DNA of 64,000 nucleotides from contig JAINUG010000039.1 of assembly GCA_029706075.1 (NCBI GenBank), positions 452,001 through 516,000 on the forward strand. Direction: 5' to 3'. Every line of letters starts with the position of its first letter. Position 1 is the first letter of the stretch. A program made the translations under genes and the position numbers. Shown piece after piece: positions 41,620-51,786 of the stretch. The notes under the pieces are model-generated. The model was not told the DNA's origin and made no database searches. It saw only the letters and a program-made list of their open reading frames with translations. The stretch is from Aldrovandia affinis (Eukaryota; Chordata; Actinopteri; Notacanthiformes; Halosauridae).

Positions 41620-43865
41620 GAGTTGTAGACGACCGGGAACACAGAGCCACTCCTTAACGTACATTTTACAGTGACGGTCACCGCATTCTACCAGTCCTTC
41701 GGTGACCAAGTCTTGCGAGTTCTGCAGCTCAGTTTAACGAATACGTGGCTGTGAGTAGTTATCTATCGCAATATTGTTGTTTTTACGATATCTTCAACAA
41801 GGCTTTTTAATTTTCCCACAATGCAACAGCATATAATCTTCCAATCAAATAATAGTGTGACATGTATACGAAATAAAGCGCTATAACATTTTGATATGAG
41901 CGCTATATGACAAGACTAGTACTCGGCTTAAATGGGGGGACAAATCCATTTCTGCCAAATGAAGAACATAATTATGATAGTTTGGTCTAGTAGTTGGATT
42001 CTGTGAAAATATAGCGCGGGCTGCGCTTCCCACTTTTCCCAGTAGGTGGACATATGAACACACCGTGAACTGTCCCTCGAAAACTATAAAGTCCTTCTCA
42101 TCCGTTATTTCAAAAACACAAATACACTTTATGGGTAAGAATGAATGCGGTCTTCAGCAAACAAACGAATAAGCAGTCTAGTGTTTTTGCAGGCCCAGGT
42201 AAAGATACAATAAAACAGAGAGTGCTCAGTAATCAGCTCCAGGCCAAAGGCTATGCCCCATAGATGCCAACCACCCTTCCCATGTCTCTTTTTGGGTGCA
42301 TTCTGAAATCAGAAAATATTGTGTTCTGTCCCACCCAGTCTCAAACCTGCTACGATTTTTATGAATAAAATGCGATTTTATGAATTGTTAAGGTGTCATA
42401 CAATATACTAGTAGTTTTATTGCCCCACCTGACCTTTACAGCATTTTCCACAAGTTGACTTGCTTCTTCTATTTGATAATGCCCAAATTATAAGAAATTC
42501 AATAATATCAGTGCTATAATTATAATGGCTAAACATAAATATTCAGTTATTTAAAATATATTTGAAAAGCTACATCCCAGGCTTCAATTATAGGACTGGA
42601 TTTATTAATACATTCAACAGAGCTTTCAGACAAATATTTTTGGAATGATTAAGAACTACTGTACTTTTTATAGTGTGTACATGTTACCATCAGTTTTTTC
42701 CTAAAACCTATTTGAACAATATACAAGTTTGGCTCACGACCAATTGATCCACAAAAGCTTTAGTTTCAATGACCAGGTGTCCACATCTTCAACAATTAGG
42801 CCCCCACTGATTTCACCTGCCAGTCTACAATTGAATAAATTAAAGGCAACCTCTTTCTAAAGGAAGTGTCATATAACCTTACAGAAAATGACCATTAGTT
42901 GATCCGATTATTTAGGAGCATCCTTTGATGTGAATATGGGACATTTCTTGCTCATGGAATGCGTAGCCATTTCGGAGATGTGGCCTTAGAATAAATCATG
43001 CTTTAATAGAAATTAAGTATCCAACGTAAGTGTCCAAGTAACGTGTGAACGAAAGTTCTACCTTGGCAAGACACCTCGGTGATGCACAAGTTATTTAGTT
43101 AACAAGCTATAGAAGACGAACATGTTCCCTTTATTTGTGAGATTAGCTTTTTTAAAAAATATAAAAAACATGTAACGTAGCACTGACATAAATAATCCCC
43201 ATTTCTTTTCTCTTACCGTTCAGACTGGCTGAAGCCAAACTATCCTTCCGTGGTAAAAGGGGCGACAACGGTTGACGCGTAAACTCCACGCGTTGACCAT
43301 TAACTAGAGCTAGCTAAAGAAAATAGGAATATTCACCTTATTAAACCACATTAAAGCTTACCAACGTTGTCTTAATCGTTTTATCAACAAGTGAACGTAT
43401 AAACTTTACTGAGGTAAAAAGGCTTAAAAGTGTTTTTTTTAAAAAAATCTAGCTTTGTTGGAAACGTGTTCGTTGCTATAAACCTTTAGCTAGCTAGCTA
43501 GTTATCTCGCTAGCAAAGTTTCTAGACCTTCGCAATAGCCTACTATTTGCCATTCTTTTCGATTGGTTAGCTATAGGCTATTATTTCTCCTCGTCAGCTG
43601 TCTCCGTTCGGTCATGCACTGCGCAAGGCAGGTTAAATGTCAAACACGCGAAATTCACCATCGGTTCGGGTGAGTTGGTGAAGTTACGGATTAGAGAGAG
43701 GGCGTCTTTAAAACAATGCATCAAATGGCCGAAAGCGATCCGCGAGCAACAGCATGACCCTCCTTGGCGCCTACGCAACAAACCCACAACGCGGTGGTGA
43801 CCCGAAGGCGACCGAATGCAGTCGACGAAGACCAGAAGCGCCAGAGAAAATTGGCCCGACAGCGT
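41620..43865. other. U1 upstream region and duplicated spacer
   Basis: 41620-41760 should contain the U1 snRNA promoter elements. The rest is AT-rich non-coding DNA, parts of which recur at 45.1-45.5, 49.2-49.4, 35.4-35.9 and 37.3-38.2 kb. No gene seen. Confidence 0.5.
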
Positions 43866-43872
43866 GTGAATG

Positions 43873-44037
43873 GGGAGCGTGTCTATGTTCCCACAGCCCT
43901 ATGTTCCCCCATTTCTCAAAATTAGGTCCTATGTTCCCCCAGCCCTATGTTCCCTCAGGCCTACATCCCCACAGCACAGGTATGGCCATTCCCTAACCCT
44001 AACCTAATAGGGCTGTGGGAACATAGGGATGACCCCC
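43873..44037. mobile_element. Miniature element with 7-bp target duplication
   Basis: 165 bp with perfect 20-bp inverted arms (CTATGTTCCCACAGCCCTAT at 43883-43902 and its complement at 44007-44026) and repeated CCTATGTTCCC words. GTGAATG flanks both sides (43866-43872 and 44038-44044). The paralogous site at 38204-38210 has a single GTGAATG and no insert. Confidence 0.85.
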
Positions 44038-44044
44038 GTGAATG

Positions 44045-45539
44045 CTAAACGCCAATATTATGAGAAAAATGCTAGGCTGTGTGTTCATATATTATGTTCG
44101 TAGCAAGGCAGCTAACTTAGCTGTACATCTTATTCGTAGCTAAATTACATAACCCGGACACATTCTTTAGCATTTTCTCACCCGGACACATTCTTTACCG
44201 TTTTCTCACTCAGGAATGCGAGCACGTCATGTTGGCATAGCAACTGCAGTCCAAAATTCCGATGACATCACCCGATGACATCGCCCCGGACTGATATTCA
44301 CCTGGATTACATCACCTAGGGCTCATATTGGCACCCGGACTGATATTGCCGTGACAGCTGCAGTGCATGGAGGTTATTATTTAAGACCTACTGTCCAATA
44401 ATGTTAACGGAAGTGGCCCAACTTAAACAGTAATTGGCCCTCCTTGACTGTCACGATGCTTACAATTCACCCAATGTTAGTTGTCTTTATTCTTTCCACA
44501 TGTTTTTTTAAATTGTATCTTTTTTTAAATCTACAGTAGTTTGAAGAAAAATGTATCGTTGCAAAATGTGTGGATGGTGTACCTGTTTTCAGAAGACATC
44601 AAAACAACCGGCGGAGAACATTCAACTGTAAAGCAGTTCAAATGAAATGAGGGTAAAAGTTACCTGTACAGAAACAGGCTTCACCGAGCGAGGCGGCAAG
44701 ATGCTTGTTATACTTGATTTATAGATCAAATTTAAAGCTTGTAAAATACAATAAACACGAAAATGGATGTTTAAGAAAAAAAAAAAAAGCTGACGGTTCC
44801 GGTTATGGTTAGGTTTAAGCGTTCGGTCACGCGCACTGTAAAATCGAAAAAACCAGGCCAATCATCTCAAATCTCGAATCTATCTCGAATCGGGGGGGGG
44901 GGGGGTAGCATCTAGCTTCTACCATGGAATAATAGATAGTGTCATTGCATTTAAGGTAAGCGAATACATTATTTCCGATAAAATAGTCACTTCGTCAAGT
45001 TGTTTGTTGGCTATGTATATCAAAGTAGCCTACCTAGTATTTGGTTTCCTAACATTTTCTGTCTATTTCGTTAGCGACTGTCTACTGTAACTGTACTGGC
45101 GACCTGTCGTTTAGTCGCCTCTCTTGCTGATGTAAATTGATATGCTACGATTTTTATGAATAAAATGCTATAATTTTATGAATTGTTAGGCTGTCATACA
45201 AGCTATTTTATTGTCCCACCTGAACTTTACAGTACACTATTTTCCACAAGTTGACTTGCTTCTTCTATTTGATAATGTCCAAATTATGAGAAATTTGATA
45301 ATAACATAAGTGCTATAATTATAATGGCTAAACATAAATATTAATTTATATCAAAAGCTACATCCCAGGCTTGAATTATAAAAGGACAGGATTTATTAAT
45401 ACATTTAACTGAGCTTTCAGACAAATGTTTTTGGAATGATTAAGAACTTTTGTACTTTTTATAAAGCTTTCTCTAGTTTTTTATAATTATATATGGTTGC
45501 TCCCAATATGTAATTTACAGTTTCAGGTGGTTTGTTTTA
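44045..45539. other. Duplicated spacer
   Basis: Paralogous to 38.2-38.4 and 42.3-42.7 kb in parts. It contains a run of about 14 G near 44893-44906 and an A-run near 44777. No gene. Confidence 0.45.
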
Positions 45540-45615
45540 TCATTAATGCACATCTTGTAAGTCGCTCTGGATAAGAGCGTCTGCTAAATGCTTAAAATGT
45601 AAAATGTAAAATGTA
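45540..45615 (+). repeat. L2/SINE 3' tail fragment
   Basis: Only the end of the LINE/SINE tail is present (CGCTCTGGATAAGAGCGTCT, then AAAATGTAAAATGT repeats). Confidence 0.7.
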
Positions 45616-45997
45616 CACCTTGTACCTCATCAAGAACACTGAGGAGAGGACAGGACAGTTCAACCCAGACGGCCATAGCATGAGACAGGATTTTTGTTTG
45701 GAGATCGAGGACACGCTTCTCCTTCCTGTAAGAGCTGGTTCACGAGTGTTTGTTCTACAAACATGGTCATCATGACCATGGTAACTCCAGAGTTACGGCT
45801 AGGGGTGAGGCTCTGGCTCTGCTCTCAACTCCGTAGGTTTTCCACTTCCACTTAAAATGTAAACAATTTTATGTTTTCATTATGGTGTTCGTTGGTAGGT
45901 AATGTTACAGTGGAAGTGTCCTTGAAATTGCAGTGCTGCCAAGGCAAAAGTGTTGGATGTTCCACATCCTGCTTTTCGTCCAGGAAGTAAAATAGCT

Positions 45998-46069
45998 CTC
46001 CCCGTCGGGGAATTGAACCCCGGTCTCCCGCGTGACAGGCGGGGATACTGACCACTATACTAACGAGGA
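45998..46069 (-). tRNA. tRNA-Asp (anticodon GTC), copy 3
   Basis: 72 nt, the same as copy 1 by eye. It lies in the block paralogous to 39.35-39.6 kb. The base just upstream of the gene differs (GAGGAAC on the plus strand). Confidence 0.93.
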
Positions 46070-46260
46070 ACTGTTAGTCTGAACATGGTCACATGGTCAC
46101 AACACATTAAATGAAACAGTTTAAGGCACTTTTTCAATCCGTTACAGGTATATTCGGCTGGCCCCTGCCACTAGTGGGTAAAAGATAGTTCTCCTTATTA
46201 GTGGCGTGAAGCATTGGATGTTTTCCGCATCCTGCTTTTCGTCCAGGAAGTAAAAGAGCT

Positions 46261-46332
46261 CTCCCCGTCGGGGAATTGAACCCCGGTCTCCCGCGTGACA
46301 GGCGGGGATACTGACCACTATACTAACGAGGA
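46261..46332 (-). tRNA. tRNA-Asp (anticodon GTC), copy 4
   Basis: 72 nt, complete, about 190 bp from copy 3. The pair parallels the gene and pseudogene at 39.5-39.8 kb. Confidence 0.94.
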
Positions 46333-46846
46333 GCTGTTAGTTTGAACATGATCACATCGTCACATGGTCACACCACATTAAATGAACACAGTTTAAGGCA
46401 CTTTTTCAGTCCGTTACAGGTCCGAACATGGTCACATGGTCACGTGGTCAGTGGTCCCGCTGTCTGTCATCACAGGCACCTGTTTTTTTTTCATTTGGTT
46501 TTTAAATTGCCATGTACATTTTAAAACGATTGTTCTTTTTTAAATCCTTTCATTGAAAAAAATGAGGACACACAGGGACAACACAACTCTGCTCATAAAG
46601 GATAGGGGCAAATATAAAAACATTAAAGACACAGTAATAATCATTAGTACACATGGGATGTTTTGCACACACTAAGGAACAGAAACAAACAAAAATAGAC
46701 ATAAGTCAAAGGAAATTATTATTAAATTTGAAATTAAATAAAAATACATCAAAACGATGACTTTTAACACAAAATGAAATAAATATAGACGAGATTCGAG
46801 TCCTTGTATTGTGCAATAGCGCCCCCTGTATAAAAATGTTTTGAAA

Positions 46847-46966
46847 AAGCTTACAGCACCCGGTATTCCCAGGCGGTCTCCCATCCAAGTACTAACCAGG
46901 CCCGACCCTGCTTAGCTTCCGAGATCAGACGAGATCGGGCGTGTTCAGGGTGGTATGGCCGTAAGC
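46847..46966 (-). rRNA. 5S rRNA, copy 2
   Basis: 120 nt with the same sequence as copy 1 apart from CACCCGGTATT against CACCTGGTATT near the 3' end. Internal control region intact; the T-run after the 3' end is shorter and interrupted. Confidence 0.95.
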
Positions 46967-47584
46967 GAAGGTTACTGTGTCTAATAGTGTATTCATAGCT
47001 GTAACACCGTCTTAAGGACAATTTATAATACCGAACGGATTTGACTAAACGCGAGGGCGCGCACGGCCAAAGTGACGCAATTGCGGCCAAAACGACCGTC
47101 CGCGCACCTCTCAAATTTATTTCTGTTCATACTTTAATAAATTATTTTAAAATATTTTAAAATTTTTCTTCTAAACTACAGCGTACACCTAACGTATTTG
47201 GATAGTGACGCTGATGAGGGTATTTTCATTATGTACAAACTGATCTTATCATTCAATTTTTATTTATTAAACAATCGTACGCGCGACCCCTTTAATGCAT
47301 CAACGATAAATCTAGCATTAGCGTTGAAAGATCAAAATGACATAATACCCTATTATTGTGTATATTTTATTATTGTATACGCTCCGTCAGTGTACAAGCA
47401 TGCACATATAGCGCGAGCATTGTTCTGATGACGGGTAAATTGTAAACCATTCAATCCACATGAAACACCTTAATGAAACAGATGACGGATTGAACTGCGA
47501 CAAAGTATAAATAATCCTGTGGCACCATTCACAATATCGTGACTCACCCAAATTAAGTTATTAGTCTATTTTTTAACACAATGT

Positions 47585-47707
47585 CAGGGGAGAGCGCGAA
47601 CGCAGTCCCCCACTACCAGAAATTATGCAGTCGAGATTCCCACATTTGGGGAATTTGCAGGGGTCAGCACAACCGGAGTGCAATGGCTGAGCCTCGCCCT
47701 GGGTGAA
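47585..47707 (-). pseudogene. U1 snRNA truncated by a LINE
   Basis: Matches U1 from about nucleotide 42 to the 3' end (TTCACCCAGGGCGAGG ... CCCCTG). The first 41 nt, including the 5' splice-site pairing region, are replaced by the 3' end of a LINE. One base change (GCAAATTCC for GCGAATTCC) separates it from the intact copy at 41456-41619. Confidence 0.93.
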
Positions 47708-49223
47708 TGTTCTTTTATTGGTTTTAAAAGTCTTACAATATTTAAAATCTTTACATTAGAAAGTTGGCATACCAACTAGAGGGGGAAAAAAATATATATA
47801 TTTGGTAACAATAGGATAGTGCATTTTTCAAAGACAGGGAAACAACATAACAGACTACACTATACAACAGACAGTACTGGAAATACATATAATCTTAAAT
47901 CAAAACAAACAAGAAACAAAAAGCAAAAGTTTGTGCTTGGGCGTTGGGTGCCCAGAGCGCACCTCCTCTGGGGGGGGTGAGCTATATAATGAGTTATTTC
48001 CAGTGGCTCACCCCCCATTTCCTCCTTGCCCCTCTCTCGTCCTTCAAAAAGTCCACCAGAACGCCGTCCTGGAGGAAGTTTTGAAGCCTCCTCCGGAGAG
48101 TGAACAGGTCCACTGTTTGTTCTTGGAAGACCCTGATGTTCCTTGCCTCCCACAGGACCTGCTTAACGGTGTTAATGATCCTCCACTGGCGCTGCAGCTC
48201 CGGGGTCCTACATCCCTCACGGGGGCCGTACAGGACCCTCTCAGTCGTCAGGGAGGATCTCGGCAGGAGCCTGTTCTGGGAGACAGAGGACACAACAAGG
48301 CCCCAGACCCGTCTGGCCACAGAGCACTCCCAGAACAGATGGTGTACATGCATCCGTGGGGGCAGTTCTCAGTCAGGTCTAAGTGCCGTCTAAACAGGAA
48401 TGGCCTGGTGGCCATTTTTCCATACAATTTCAGGGTTTAAGCCTGGGTTGCCCCTCGGGAGCGTCATGGTCTCTCTCGATCTCAAAAAGGACATTATATT
48501 TTTGTATGTCCATGAGGGCAACCCAGCCCTGACCAATCCCGTCCTAAAGGCAAAATCCCTCAGGGCCCTGTATACATATGGGGGGTCCCAGCTGTATGGC
48601 ACATTGTGGTCCAGCCCACACAGACTCATAGATCTGAGGAAGGGAGTGGCATAGTATTTAGCAAATTTACCAGAGGCCGACTCCCCCCCCAGGGTGTTCT
48701 GGACCAGTGCGGCCAGACCCTGTGCCAATATCACTGATGTTATATCTGGGACCCCCCTGCCCCCTTTCTCCTCCTCTTTCATCAGGGTTGTCCTCCCCAG
48801 CCTCTACATTTTGCTCCCCCAGACAAAGCGAAAGGCCATTCTAGCAACAAGTTTGCTAGTGGCTCTGTCTGGGGGAAACACTCTGCCAATATACAGAAGG
48901 CTGGGAAGAACTATTGCCTTCAGGACCAAGATCTTACCCGTCATTGTCAGGGGCCGTGTGCTCCAGCTCCCGATGTTTTTCTGGACATGACGGAGAGCCC
49001 CCTCCCAGCTCCGGTTCCCTCCCACGTCGTTCTGGAAGGTGACCCCCACAGGGTATCTGCAGGTTTAGCCAAGTTAGATTTAAGGCTTTTTAGTGGAATG
49101 AGTGGTCTTCATCCCTAAGGGCACAGTTGAAATTCCCCCATGGAAACGACCACCGGCGATACCTTATAAGATTATGGACAGTTGGGGGGTGATTGATCAG
49201 ATCGGCCTTGCTATTAGGGCCTT
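47708..49223 (-). mobile_element. Tx1/L1-type LINE fragment fused to U1
   Basis: The minus strand decodes, with frame breaks, as the C-terminal part of a LINE ORF2: WEGALRHVQKNIGSWSTRPL (49000-48940 region), VLPSLLYIGRVFPPDRA, GGRGVPDITSVILAQGLAAL, and a C-terminal H-H/C motif region (MHVHHLFWECSVARRVW near 48353-48300). A short stretch near 49090-49190 recalls the endonuclease GDFNC motif (here GNFNC), so the copy is internally deleted as well as 5'-truncated. It ends AATAAAAGAACA with no poly-A, directly joined to U1 nucleotide 42. Compared with the paralog at 41.5-42.5 kb, U1 nt 1-41 and about 920 bp of spacer are missing. Confidence 0.85.
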
Positions 49224-49955
49224 ATTCAGTTATTTAAAATATATTTGAAAAGCTACATCCCAGGCTTGAATTATAAAAGGACAGGATTTATTAATACATT
49301 CAACTGAGCTTTCAGAGAAATGCTTTTGTGATAATTAAGAACTTTTGTACTTTTTATAAAGTTTATAATTATATATTTTTTTTTTTACAGTTTAGGAGCC
49401 TAGAGAGAGCAAAAACATGTCTATTCGGTTTGTTTTATCATTTGCTATTTTGCTGTATTTAGTGGATGTACTTTTCCTAATGTGTCCGTGCATGTTTTAA
49501 ATTTTTTTAAAATTACTTATTCATTCTTTTGTAGTTTATCGGGGACAGGTGTTGGAAATCAGTCTTTGGCAATAAACACTTAATCCAATGCATCTGATGT
49601 TTGTTTTTCTTTTTAACATTGTAACATGCCTTTGCTATGTCCCTGACAAATAAACAAACACATAAATAAATGACTTAAAAAGAGACAAAATTATCACAGG
49701 TTACCATTATAGCTCCTAATTGGAGAATTACCATTGATAAGTACCAACAATATTGGCACTCAATAAACCTTATAATGGATTCATTGTACTACATTAGGAC
49801 AAAACAAATGTGTATAGCTACTATCTATGTACAGTAAAAGTGTATCATCTTTACCTGTGTCGTTACATGGCATATTATGTTCTAATCTATGTGCACTGTC
49901 TCTGTATCAATCCATTAGCATGAAGAAGGTTGATTTCTTCCCGGGAAAGATTTAA
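49224..49955. other. Duplicated spacer
   Basis: 49224-49380 is paralogous to 42541-42690 and 45330-45490. The remainder is AT-rich with no gene. Confidence 0.45.
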
Positions 49956-49959
49956 TTCA

Positions 49960-50300
49960 GAAGAGCTCCAACAGGATATTTAAGACAGGATCCCTCTGAT
50001 GCGGCTAGGAAGATCAAAGACAATCCCTCCCTGCAAGACAAGTCTGCACCTCAAAGGGAAGAGCTTGTGAAGGCCAATGACCACACTGTGGTGTTCCAAA
50101 GAGGTGTCAGACAGGCAAGAGGTGTTGGCACAGTACACCCTCCAATTTGGAAATAGAAAGGAAAATCCTTCAGGTGGTTCCTGGAGAAAGATGTAGGCTA
50201 CACCTTGTACCTCATCAAGAAGGTTGAGGAGGAGGAGAGGACAGGACAGTTCAACCCAGAGGGCCGTAGCAAAGACAGCCTTCTGTTCTTCCTTAAGTAC
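49960..50300 (+). pseudogene. Unidentified coding remnant
   Basis: The plus strand reads SLQDKSAPQREELVKANDHT then VVFQRGVRQARGVGTVHPPI and a stop, and in the next frame FRWFLEKDVGYTLYLIKKVE followed by RTGQFNPEGRSKDSLLFFLK. Together this looks like a real protein broken by a frameshift, with no introns. I do not recognise the family. Part of it recurs at 45605-45665. Confidence 0.4.
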
Positions 50301-50464
50301 ATGGTCGCAGTGTCCTCTGGATGCGTGGATTTGAATCCCACTTCTGACAGTTCTTCAAAACCTCTCTTTGATGAAGGGCTCATTATCTTTGTCTTTTCAT
50401 TTAAGCCCTACTCCTGAGCAAAAAGTTGTCCAGTACCGACCAGGCACAGCATGCGTCTGATTGT

Positions 50465-50546
50465 GTAGTTGTGGTCGAGTGGTGAAGGTGATGGACTACA
50501 AACCCATTGGGGTCTTCCCGCGCAAGTTAGAATCCTGACGACAACC
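50465..50546 (+). pseudogene. tRNA-Ser pseudogene
   Basis: 82 nt following the vertebrate tRNA-Ser layout (GTAGTTGTGGTCGAGTGGT, long variable arm GGGGTCTTCCCGCGC, 3' ATCCTGACGACAAC). The anticodon loop is changed to CTACAAA and the B box reads AGTTAGAATCC, so it should be inactive. Confidence 0.7.
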
Positions 50547-51058
50547 GTGGCTGGCCTTTTATGATTGGCCCTTGAAAAATCAAAGGGTCTTCATTCGCTC
50601 TCTTTCTCTGCATGGTCTTGTGAAGATGACATGAGACAGGATTTTTGTTTGGAGATCGAGGACACGTTTCTCCTTCCTGTAAGAGCTGGTTCACGAGTGT
50701 TCATGACCATGGTAACTCCAGAGTTACGGCTAGTGGTGAGGCCCTGGCTCTGCTCTCAACTCCGTAGGTTCTCTCTTCAGACTCCACTAACGCTTAAAAT
50801 GTAAAAAAAATAATGTTTTCTTTACGGTGTTTGTCGGTAGGTAACATTACAGTGGAAGTGTCCTGTGACTTGAAATTGCAGTGCTACAAAGGTTTTTGCG
50901 AGGGACTGTGTCCTACTACAGTTCTATTGGCTGTCAGTCCGTTACAGGTGTATTCGGCTGGCCCCTGCCACCAGCGGGTAAGAGACAGTCCTCCTTACTA
51001 GTGGTGTGAAGCGTTGGATGTTCCACATCCTGCTTTTCGTCCAGGAAGTAAAAGAGCT

Positions 51059-51130
51059 CTCCCCGTCGGGGAATTGAACCCCGGTCTCCCGCGTGACAGG
51101 CGGGGATACTGACCACTATACTAACGAGGA
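51059..51130 (-). tRNA. tRNA-Asp (anticodon GTC), copy 5
   Basis: 72 nt, complete, the same as copy 1 by eye, in the third paralog of the 39.35-kb block. It is the small-RNA gene nearest to the kinase copy. Confidence 0.94.
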
Positions 51131-51551
51131 GCTGTTAGTTTGATCATGGTCACATGGTCATATGGTCACATGGTTTTTTTGTTGGGATTATTTTGCTAGG
51201 ATATACAATTTGCGACAAAGTATGAACAATCATGTGGTACCATTCCAATAACGGACTCAACCAATATAAGTTCTTAGTCTACTTTTGACCCCACAGTCAA
51301 TCAAAATGACATAATACCCTATTATTATGTATATTTTATTATTGTATACGCTCCGTCAGTGTACAAGCATGCACATATAGCGCGAGCATTGTTCTGATGA
51401 CGGGTAAATTGTAAACCATTCAATCCACATGAAACACCTTAATGAAACAGATGACGGATTGAACTGCGACAAAGTATAAATAATCCTGTGGCACCATTCA
51501 CAATATCGTGACTCACCCAAATTAAGTTATTAGTCTATTTTTAACACAATG

Positions 51552-51710
51552 TCTATATTATTATACATTAAGTACCACGTTATTGAATAATGGCAAAAAT
51601 AATGACATCTTCTATGATGGACTTTCTCTCTGAAGCCCAGGTTTTGAGAACCTTTCAGAAGTACATGACACTACCATTGATATGATTTAATATGCAAGAC
51701 TAACTCACTC
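51552..51710 (+). repeat. Kinase upstream block, paralog of 63843-64000
   Basis: About 159 bp nearly identical to the last 158 bp of the window; the visible difference is one extra C in AAGTACCACG. It ends about 77 bp before the first kinase exon. Its left edge is fused to the U1 3' flank. Confidence 0.92.
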
Positions 51711-51786
51711 TCGAGTCTCAAATCCCTGTTGTAAAGTTAGCATACCATGCCCTCAGCAACTGATGTCTGCCTGCTCTTTGTTTTAG

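Larger units (their letters stand above)
33640..51552. repeat. Patchwork of segmental duplications with small-RNA genes
   Basis: Blocks visible by eye: 33640-34420 with 38460-39245; 35390-35880 with 42915-43230; 37262-37580 with 43320-43680 and, in part, 57388-57598; 38040-38440 with 43690-44540; 39350-39600 with 45840-46080 and 50780-51135; 40500-41578 with 46490-47707; 42541-42660 with 45330-45460 and 49224-49380; 45605-45840 with 50200-50770; 47340-47584 with 51300-51552. Order is kept within blocks but inserts and deletions separate them. The tRNA, 5S and U1 genes ride on these blocks. Confidence 0.85.

Noticed and set aside
43981-44003. Telomere-like CCCTAACCCTAA
   Set aside because: Only two imperfect units, inside a miniature element; no interstitial telomere array.
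47931-48990. Plus-strand frames up to 169 codons
   Set aside because: They are the antisense of the LINE ORF2 remnant, which reads well on the minus strand.
51600-51660. ATG ATG GAC frame as first exon of the truncated kinase
   Set aside because: Its only possible donor leaves the wrong phase for the exon at 51787, and the same block at the window end lies between better N-terminal exons and the kinase.
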